Position numbers and translations under genes: made by a program. From the NCBI GenBank assembly GCA_964484185.1, contig CAZAEQ010000046.1, forward strand, positions 1 through 31,184: a DNA stretch of 31,184 nt. Reading direction: 5' to 3'. Positions 9,301 through 15,058 of this stretch are shown piece by piece (the stretch's first letter is position 1; each line of letters opens with the position of its first letter). Under the pieces are notes generated by a model. The model was given only the letters and a program-made list of their open reading frames with translations. It ran no database searches and was not told the DNA's origin. This DNA is from F1-120-MAGs238 sp964484185. GTDB taxonomy: Bacteria > Planctomycetota > Phycisphaerae > Phycisphaerales > UBA1924.

Positions 9301-9951
9301 CTCGGCGAGCATTCGAGCTTCTTGAGCGCGAACCAGTTGCTCCTGAACATCCAGACTTGTGGGTACACCTGCAAGAGTTCGGAGCGCATCTGCGAAACGC
9401 ACTTCTGAACTTGCCTGGAATTGATCCAACTGCGCGGGCTGCTCACGTTTGAGATGATCTACTTTCAGCGTCACCGATGGAGTCGTGATGACTGCGCGTA
9501 TCGGAAGTGACTGGCTGGAAACAGTGGGACCAGATGCAGAGGTTGTTCCCCCAACATTTTCAAGGATTGCATAGACCTGATAGCTGGCAGATCCTTCGTG
9601 CTGAGAGACTTTCTGGAGCCAGACAATCGCACGCTTTGCGGTAAAGTCGAAATCGCCGAGCCGAATTCGAACATCGTTTTCCAGGATCAGTCGCCGAGTT
9701 GGCTTGGCGCTTCCTGCATCCCATGCAGATGCGGTCTGGGCCGAAAAAGAAATAGTGCCGTTGATCGGGGCGATTGGGAGCAGAATCTCCCCAAATTCGC
9801 GGCCTGTGATCGCCGCGGAACTTGCTGGCAACTCAATCGCAGGCTCGGGTGCGGCGAATACGAATTGCGTCGGCAAAATCGCTGCGTGTCCGGCAATGGC
9901 GAACAGGCAGGCGAGCACAGGTGACACATTGAAAGGCCGAAGGCTGGGCAT
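6391..9951 (-). CDS. lptD: LptD-like LPS-assembly outer-membrane protein with long Pro/Ala/Thr linker
   Basis: A 1186-residue outer-membrane protein expected to insert LPS in the outer leaflet. A signal peptide (about residues 1-33, cleavage near VFA/APEP) is followed by a beta-rich region with an OstA-like feel (50-165). Then comes a disordered linker of ~160 residues (219-379) very rich in Pro, Ala, Thr and Ser. A second OstA/LptA-like domain follows (380 to ~600, with YLEGAVSISDGKNNLRGQKV and ADAVRQESQDTFSAENARLS). The rest is a long series of beta-strands forming the barrel, which opens near RAYGLPIAYFPGF. E. coli LptD has ~784 residues. The mature protein has no cysteine. ATG 9951 is chosen because it starts the signal peptide. 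It converges with mutL over 12 bp. No lptE, lptA or lptC is present. Confidence 0.85.
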   Translation of the reverse strand: MPSLRPFNVSPVLACLFAIAGHAAILPTQFVFAAPEPAIELPASSAAITGREFGEILLPIAPINGTISFSAQTASAWDAGSAKPTRRLILENDVRIRLGDFDFTAKRAIVWLQKVSQHEGSASYQVYAILENVGGTTSASGPTVSSQSLPIRAVITTPSVTLKVDHLKREQPAQLDQFQASSEVRFADALRTLAGVPTSLDVQEQLVRAQEARMLAERQTRSTQQPARSASLPPLPRKHPVIQFEQATARNTKRALDTSEKPESAQTATAPTRPSAPQRRFDDTQTPVVQKPATSAPSTDQKTPPIAAPKPVATTPAPKVQGPAAVPPQPTIADQPSDVATSPAPSAPAQPTAAPSPTPSPVPAATVTLPPSPTNTGDAPIFVKTGVVSVSSKDITFQGGKDENSLIASGGVIVQYIDATADRTLEMTAQRAVVFMDPSPLAQAGRVGADKVRGIYLEGAVSISDGKNNLRGQKVFYDLQMNKGIVLDATYWTFDQKRSLPLYVRADAVRQESQDTFSAENARLSTTAFFDPDLSLGARSVTITRRDEPSIPLAIAEPTSPTIIESIDGTPLSDIPSGSQVDARGMTIRAYGLPIAYFPGFTGDPGNMPTRDVRLENSNASGFAAKVRWNLYGLLGRKRPDDFNADISTDVYSERGLGLGTNLAWTGKEAEGSVFAYGLVDDRGTDVLAPGTKIDRNGGVRGMILADNRWRIDDQWTLFTEASYIGDEAFVDAFYQQLQETRREFTTQMLAVKRTHNSYLTLQAKTSLNDFVANEYLLQSQGYSVDKLPEITYTRLIDDLLAEQSPGLLTWTHEYRVGVMGMNFDKPFAYERGFANNTLAQKAFGINGNQTIADRLRAEGTFQSNVMRADTRQEFSSQLVAGPVNINPFVVGRVTSYDSGFNKYAGGSDSDKTRFWGAAGTRISTTLQHVDDSVSSQFFDLNRMRHIIEPGVTLWTAGTNRDRTTLPVYDDAVESLAEGSQARIGLHQTWQTRRGNADKTRSVDVFRLDTDYIVSSRDADRESPLRRFYDPRPELSEVGEFFVTDAAWQATDSLAITGSNIYDFEQHQSARSSAGFLLEHGIDFATFAELRHINSQNSQFLDFGGHYRLSSKYTVGSLASYGLKDGTFQTVTFNLQRQSTSVIFGFDVSYNAITGVTGFGVLFRPIGTGGSGAGSRSFGGLPGSSR
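8815..9297 (-). repeat. Low-complexity Pro/Ala/Thr-rich linker inside lptD
   Basis: Residues 219-379 of the LptD-like protein are about half Pro, Ala, Thr and Ser, with runs such as PAPSAPAQPTAAPSPTPSPV. There is no exact nucleotide tandem repeat. It is probably a flexible periplasmic linker between the N-terminal beta domain and the OstA/barrel part. Confidence 0.75.
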
Positions 9952-10171
9952 GTGGGCGGATGCTAGGGACCTGCTCGGCCCGTTGGTGGCATTTTTCCCT
10001 GCATGTCGACTGTTGGGGTACGCACCGCGGCTCTTTGTCAGGCTTGTCCGTTCATTCGATCTCTGCCGCGGTCGACGATCTTTTGTGGGCCGCCCCCTCA
10101 ACACGCTTCAGTGCATGTGCGACCAGTTTGACAGCACAGACCTGAGAGAACTGACGAGCGCCCCACATGAA

Positions 10172-10199
10172 AAAGGCCCGACACAGTTGTCGGGCCTTT
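10172..10199 (-). terminator. Intrinsic terminator downstream of the DEAD-box helicase gene
   Basis: AAAGGCCCGACA (10172-10183) and TGTCGGGCCTTT (10188-10199) form a perfect 12-bp stem with loop CAGT. Read on the minus strand the hairpin ends in five T's (A's at 10170-10174), and it lies 25 bp past the helicase stop codon. No gene on the plus strand needs it. Confidence 0.9.
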
Positions 10200-10224
10200 G
10201 AAAACTCTGTTGGATCAGACCAAA

Positions 10225-11727
10225 TTAGCGCGGTCCGGGACGGCTGGAGCTCTTGCCTTTGAAGCCTGTTCGTTTATTTCCTGCAACTGTGTTGCCGCGG
10301 AAATTGCGCCCACCACGTGGGCCGGAAGCTCCGTTGCCTGGTGATGCCAAAGACTCACCATCAAGCGGGTGCTGGGCCCGTTCTTGCGAGTGGGGCTGAC
10401 GGTTCTTGGGAAACCGAGTTCCTGGTTCACGTGTGCCATGGGCCGGGGCGTGAGCGGGGCGCTCAAAGTTCCCCTGGCTGCGCTGGCTGGAGCGTGAACG
10501 ATCCTGGTTTTGTTCACGAGGCTGATCGCGCTGGTCGCGCGAGTCGTTGAAATTGTCACCGGACATGCGAGGCTCGACCATTATGTCGGGGAAGCTGGGA
10601 AGGCCGCGAGCCTGGGGAATCTGCTTGCGGAGAAGTCTTTCAATCTGACGGAGAAGTCCACGCTCTTCGGAGTCGCAGAACGAGATGGCGATTCCATCGT
10701 TCCCTGCGCGACCGGTGCGGCCGATGCGGTGAACGTAGCCCTCAGGTTCCATGGGGAGGTCGTAGTTGAAGACGTGTGAAATACCATCGACATCGAGACC
10801 ACGGGCAGCAACATCGGTAGCGACAAGGACACGCATCTTGCCGGCTTTGAAGGCATCGAGTGCACGCTCACGCTGATGCTGAGCCTTATCACCGTGAATG
10901 GCGATTGCGGAAATATTGGCTTCAGCCAGACGCTTGGCGACTTTGTCTGCGCCGTGCTTGGTCTTGGTGAAAACGACAGCACGCTGAATTGAGCTTTCTT
11001 CGATCAGGTGATGAAGGAGCGACTGCTTCTTCATACGCGGAACCATATAGAGGCTCTGTTCAACCTTGTCGGCAGTTGCGTAAGTCGCAGCAACCGAGAC
11101 CTTCACAGGATTGCGAAGGAGTGAATCAGCGAGCTTCATGATTTCTGGAGGCATGGTCGCCGAGAACATGAGTGTCTGCTTCTTTGGCGGCAATTGGGCG
11201 GCGATTTCACGGATCGGCTTGATGAAACCCATATCAAGCATGCGATCGGCTTCGTCAAGGACGAAGATCTCGATCGCTGAGAAATCCATGTAGCCCTGTT
11301 CGGTGAGATCGCGAAGGCGACCTGGGGTTGCAACAACGACGTCAACGCCAGCGCGGAGTGCACGGACCTGACGTGCCTGGGGCATGCCACCATAGATGGT
11401 GGTGCCGCGGATAGCGGTTTCGCGGCCGTAGGTCGCGAAGCTCTCAGCAATCTGAGTTGCGAGTTCGCGTGTGGGAGACAGGATGATTGCGCGGGGGATT
11501 TTTACGCCGCGCTGATTGACAGCGGGTGGACTGGAAAAGAGAGCGTGCAGAATCGGCAGCGCGAATGCTGCGGTCTTACCAGTGCCGGTCTGGGCGCAGC
11601 CCAGGAGATCGGAACCAGAGAGAATCGCGGGGATTGCCTTGGCTTGAATTGGTGTGGGGGTTGTGTAACCCTGGGCAGCGACGACGGATTGGAGTTGTGG
11701 TGCAAGTGCGAGTGAAGAAAATTCCAT
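10225..11727 (-). CDS. DEAD-box ATP-dependent RNA helicase (RhlE/DeaD type)
   Basis: A 500-residue cytoplasmic RNA helicase for RNA unwinding in ribosome assembly or RNA decay. Motifs in order: Q-motif region FSSLALAPQLQSVVAAQGY with PTPIQ, Walker A AQTGTGKT, PTRELATQ, TPGRL, DEAD, SAT, then RecA domain 2 with VFTKTKHGAD, VLVATDVAARGLDV and HRIGRTGRAG. The last ~110 residues are basic and disordered, rich in Arg, Gln, Ser, Gly and Asn, ending in an RGG-like tail typical of an RNA-binding extension. ATG 11727 begins right before the Q-motif; the longer frame upstream is not conserved. The closest named type appears to be RhlE, but several paralogues share these motifs, so no symbol is given. 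A strong terminator follows. Confidence 0.95.
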   Translation of the reverse strand: MEFSSLALAPQLQSVVAAQGYTTPTPIQAKAIPAILSGSDLLGCAQTGTGKTAAFALPILHALFSSPPAVNQRGVKIPRAIILSPTRELATQIAESFATYGRETAIRGTTIYGGMPQARQVRALRAGVDVVVATPGRLRDLTEQGYMDFSAIEIFVLDEADRMLDMGFIKPIREIAAQLPPKKQTLMFSATMPPEIMKLADSLLRNPVKVSVAATYATADKVEQSLYMVPRMKKQSLLHHLIEESSIQRAVVFTKTKHGADKVAKRLAEANISAIAIHGDKAQHQRERALDAFKAGKMRVLVATDVAARGLDVDGISHVFNYDLPMEPEGYVHRIGRTGRAGNDGIAISFCDSEERGLLRQIERLLRKQIPQARGLPSFPDIMVEPRMSGDNFNDSRDQRDQPREQNQDRSRSSQRSQGNFERPAHAPAHGTREPGTRFPKNRQPHSQERAQHPLDGESLASPGNGASGPRGGRNFRGNTVAGNKRTGFKGKSSSRPGPR

Positions 11728-12047
11728 GAGCGATAAAAACCTCGGCGGCGAGTGCCATACCTGCAAATAGCAAGCAGCAGACCAATGTGCCGCGTGATCA
11801 GCCTCTTTTGCAATAATCGACCAGAACCAGTCCGGTAGACGAAAAGAGTGACAATATGTGTACCGTTTGGGAATCGCCGAAGAACACTTCGACGCAGAAC
11901 AACCGGGTGCCAGTCGATTCCCAGAGCAAAGAGGCCAGTTTGGCCGCAAGACAGGTCGCTAGCGATAAGGACAAGTATAGGCACACTTCATCGACCGCGG
12001 CGGGGTGGAAGATCAAAGTAAAGCGTGATAACTGCGCATTTGGAGCC
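11728..12047. other. Gene-poor interval of 320 bp between helicase start and HAD gene stop
   Basis: It must hold the helicase promoter and 5' leader on the minus strand and the 3' end of the glycan cluster transcript. I see no convincing -35/-10 pair and no strong terminator, only a small hairpin (GGCCA-GTT-TGGCC, inside AGAGGCCAGTTTGGCCGC near 11930-11943). A plus-strand frame starting at 11856 crosses into the HAD gene and has no family features, so it is not called. The interval lies where the strand composition changes. Confidence 0.5.
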
Positions 12048-14195
12048 TCACCATTTGCTTGCGCGGCGGGTTTCGATGAGATCGTAAAGCAGGTTTCCAA
12101 AGGGCACACGGGAGCGTTTGACGATTCCCTCCTGCCAGAGCTGTTGACGGAGCTCATGAAGCAGTCGATATGGAAGGCCCTTCGGAGAGCCTTTAAGGAT
12201 CTTTGTCCACGAACCCTTCCAACCGTAATCGCTCACTTTGAATACGCCAAAATTTTCGACGTGTGTGTATTCAAGAAACGCCTTGGCTTCTGCGTGGGTT
12301 GGATACAAGATGTATCTGCGCAATTGATCGAGCAGTCCAGCGCGAAGTTCTGTCGACGATGCATCTAGAAGCGGAAGTACGCTGATCATTTCATCGACAT
12401 AGTCGTCGATGCCACGCTTTACATCGGCGAAGTGTGAATTGAAATTATCGCGTTCAGTCGATTCCAGTTTGATCGTGGCCTTAACAGTGCCGTTGGCACG
12501 TTCAACATAGCCCGCTGCGCCGCCGTGCATCGCGGTTGAGAACATCTCAAAAACCGATCCGTTCTTGAAAATGCATTCCTGGAGCCAATCTCCGCTTCTG
12601 GTGTCCGCCATATAACCGACTCGCTGGTTCGCGGGATTTTCATCCTGCAATTCGCGTGTCAGTCCAAAGTAAAACCCGCAGATCGCTGGAGCATCTACGC
12701 GACTTTCGAATGCTTTGTAGATATTGCTTTGAATCGATCCCTTCCACCCGATATCAACAACTCCGACTATTCCGGAATCTTCGCCCTGCTCCGCAAACCA
12801 GCCGCGGGAGGTGAAATAGCGAGTCAGCAGATCGCGGGCATTGTCACGATGCACCGTAAAGAGTCGCTGCGTCTCCGCCATTTCAAAGAACGCACGCAGA
12901 GGCGTACATCCATGCAGATCATGTATTGGCGCGTCGAGATTGGCGACCCCCGCACTTGTGGCCAAAGGTCCAAACTCTTCGATCGGCAGTGAAAAGTTCT
13001 TCAATATCCGTGTGAGTGACTGTCCCTGGTACTGCCACCAGATGCGTTCCAGCGCTTGAATGTTGAAAGTCTCATTTGAAGCAAGAAATGTCGAAGCTCT
13101 GCTCACCACAAGATACTCAGCCTCAGGAGCATGATCTTTACAACCAAGCGCACGCACTATGCGACGATACATCTTGATAAAGGTGAGCCCTTCGCGGGAA
13201 AGAAAGAACACTTTCCGCAGACCGCGGGCTCGAGCCTCCTCAAGAATGTGAAGCGTAAAGGCCATAAAGCTCGGCGCGAGCAATGTGCCAAGGTGATAGT
13301 GGGGCGATTTGGCATCTTCCGGCTTGGCGAACATGTGATTTGGCAGCGATTTCACGATGTCGCGCTGATGCCGTGCAATCCAGAATGGGTTGTTTCGAGA
13401 GAGCTGGTCGACCAGTTGCAAACGCGTCCGACGCGCCTTCTCGGATGTATCGCGAACCAGAATTGACTGCACACCCGCACGGGCCGCAGAATCGCGATCT
13501 GAATACTCATTATCCCCAATGAACAGAACATCCCGTGGAGCCACACCTTCCTGAGAAATCAGTTTGTCAAACAACCTGCCGGATCGCTTGGTCAACATGT
13601 ACTCGCTTGAGACATAGCCCCCATCAAAAAACTCAAGCAATCCATTCTGTCCGAGCAAAACTCGGATGTCTCTGTCGCTCATGTAGCTGTCTGAGACATA
13701 GACGATCCGCTTCGCACAAAGCCGGGCGGTCTCAAGCGCCCGGACTATTCGATTCGTCGGGAGCGTGGCACAACTCTCCAGCTTGAGTTCGTGGGCAACT
13801 ATCGCCGCCGCCATTTCCGCTATTCGAGCTGTTGAAACGCCCGCTTGCACGCTTTGGGCAACCCACCGCGTCACCATCTCTCGCAACCGGAACTCATGAT
13901 CGTGTCCGGCTCGCTCTGCCTCTTTTCCCATCTCGACTTCAAGAACGCGGCGCTTCTCCCGCAGCAGTTTCCAATCTGACATCCCTCTCGTCTGCAACGG
14001 TGCAATTGCCGGTACACCGGCCAACAGTCGCACCAATCTCCGCGCGGACAAGTCCTTGACCGTCTCTGGCTCAATTCTCCGCCGCAGAAGCGTGTCGAAA
14101 ACATCAAATCCAATAAGCTTGCGGGCGTGCCCGTGCTTCTGAATGGTTGCTGCCAGGTCATTAAAATTTGATTCGACTGGTCTGACCGAAGTCAT
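12048..14195 (-). CDS. Large HAD-superfamily protein of glycan clusters (COG5610-like)
   Basis: A 715-residue cytoplasmic protein. The N-terminal ~250 residues are a HAD hydrolase: motif I IGFDVFDTLLRRR (Asp31 nucleophile, with Phe instead of Asp at +2), motif II VYVSDSYMS (Ser168), a likely motif III Lys near 203 (LTKRSG), and motif IV FIGDNEYSDRD (about 225-235). The remaining ~450 residues contain HILEEARARGLRKVFFLSRE and further conserved-looking stretches (YLVVSRAS, GVVDIGWKGSIQ). This layout is familiar from predicted HAD proteins in surface polysaccharide loci (COG5610 in my reading). Whether it is a phosphatase, phosphotransferase or structural protein is not known. It overlaps the preceding gene by 4 bp (ATGA) and is last in the cluster. 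Confidence 0.75.
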   Translation of the reverse strand: MTSVRPVESNFNDLAATIQKHGHARKLIGFDVFDTLLRRRIEPETVKDLSARRLVRLLAGVPAIAPLQTRGMSDWKLLREKRRVLEVEMGKEAERAGHDHEFRLREMVTRWVAQSVQAGVSTARIAEMAAAIVAHELKLESCATLPTNRIVRALETARLCAKRIVYVSDSYMSDRDIRVLLGQNGLLEFFDGGYVSSEYMLTKRSGRLFDKLISQEGVAPRDVLFIGDNEYSDRDSAARAGVQSILVRDTSEKARRTRLQLVDQLSRNNPFWIARHQRDIVKSLPNHMFAKPEDAKSPHYHLGTLLAPSFMAFTLHILEEARARGLRKVFFLSREGLTFIKMYRRIVRALGCKDHAPEAEYLVVSRASTFLASNETFNIQALERIWWQYQGQSLTRILKNFSLPIEEFGPLATSAGVANLDAPIHDLHGCTPLRAFFEMAETQRLFTVHRDNARDLLTRYFTSRGWFAEQGEDSGIVGVVDIGWKGSIQSNIYKAFESRVDAPAICGFYFGLTRELQDENPANQRVGYMADTRSGDWLQECIFKNGSVFEMFSTAMHGGAAGYVERANGTVKATIKLESTERDNFNSHFADVKRGIDDYVDEMISVLPLLDASSTELRAGLLDQLRRYILYPTHAEAKAFLEYTHVENFGVFKVSDYGWKGSWTKILKGSPKGLPYRLLHELRQQLWQEGIVKRSRVPFGNLLYDLIETRRASKW

Positions 14196-15058
14196 GGCGT
14201 CACCCCGATTCCGATCCGCACCCAGCCCAGATCAATCGAGGTCTTGGATGTCCCATCAACCGGAAATCTCCGAAATGTGGCGACATCAATGAGTCCAGCT
14301 TCGATTCGGTAGTACCCCGGTGCAACATCACGCAGCACGACTTCGTCTCTGAAGTATCGATCAGACCGCCAGTTCTTTACTTCAATCACGGGATAGTGGT
14401 CTTTGCACAGATATCCATGAATTCGCCTGTCGGGCGGCAGAAGCTCACGGTTCTCAGGATACAGGTGCACAAAGACCTGGCAGCGTTCACTGACGGGTTT
14501 CACGCAGCGAAGCCAAAGATGTGCTCGCGTGGTCTCGGCAGAGAAGCCTTCAAGCATGACCCGGCCATCCAGCATCACGCCGAGATTGCGGCTTCCCGGA
14601 GTCGCAGACATGAAAAGTGATTCGACATGCTTGCGATGCTGACGTGCCGCACGTACTGCTCGAATCGTTCTCCATTTGCGAAGGCACCATCGCAGCGGCT
14701 GAAGCAGAGCTCGAATAATTCGACCTGCGCGCTTCAGAGCCGACTCGGTACTCCTGGCGAGGCGAGCGACTCCAGCAGGACCAAGCCGAGCGACCACAAA
14801 CATCGGGAGATTCTCAGCAAGATACACCGTGATCGTGTCCACCAGCAAAGGGACCGCGGGAGTCGGTTCGTTTCCGGGTATTGCGCGAATTCGTGCATAG
14901 CGAGGTGAGGCACGATACCGTGAAAAACTTACCCGTCGAGCCAGTATTGAAAGCAGAGATTCGCGGACTGGTGCGACTTCGTGGGCAACTCGAGCATGCA
15001 GCACCGGTTGCTCCTGCACGAGCGGCTCGATCTGGGGCGATGCTTCAATCATCGTCAA
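14192..15058 (-). CDS. Hypothetical protein with C-terminal beta-sandwich-like domain
   Basis: A 288-residue protein of no recognised family. The N-terminal ~60 residues are extended. Residues ~60-150 are helical and basic, with amphipathic stretches (LARSTESALKRAGRIIRALL, then RKWRTIRAVRAARQHRK) that could touch a membrane or a partner. The C-terminal ~125 residues look like a beta-sandwich: LWLRCVKPVSERCQVFVHLY, then VIEVKNWRSDRYFRDEVVL and APGYYRIEAGLID. The last pattern resembles jelly-roll domains in the tails of some membrane glycosyltransferases and Wzt proteins. Four-base ATGA overlaps on both sides show translational coupling within the glycan cluster. A role in recognising or modifying the exported glycan is inference. 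Confidence 0.6.
   Translation of the reverse strand: MTMIEASPQIEPLVQEQPVLHARVAHEVAPVRESLLSILARRVSFSRYRASPRYARIRAIPGNEPTPAVPLLVDTITVYLAENLPMFVVARLGPAGVARLARSTESALKRAGRIIRALLQPLRWCLRKWRTIRAVRAARQHRKHVESLFMSATPGSRNLGVMLDGRVMLEGFSAETTRAHLWLRCVKPVSERCQVFVHLYPENRELLPPDRRIHGYLCKDHYPVIEVKNWRSDRYFRDEVVLRDVAPGYYRIEAGLIDVATFRRFPVDGTSKTSIDLGWVRIGIGVTP

Noticed and set aside
9952..10104. Extending lptD upstream to 10104
   Set aside because: The extra 51 residues are Arg/Ser-rich and would bury the clear signal peptide that starts at ATG 9951.
11856..12368. A plus-strand frame of 170 codons from the helicase-HAD gap
   Set aside because: It runs deep into the HAD coding sequence on the other strand, has no domain features, and its N-terminus is low in complexity. 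The HAD frame is clearly the real one.
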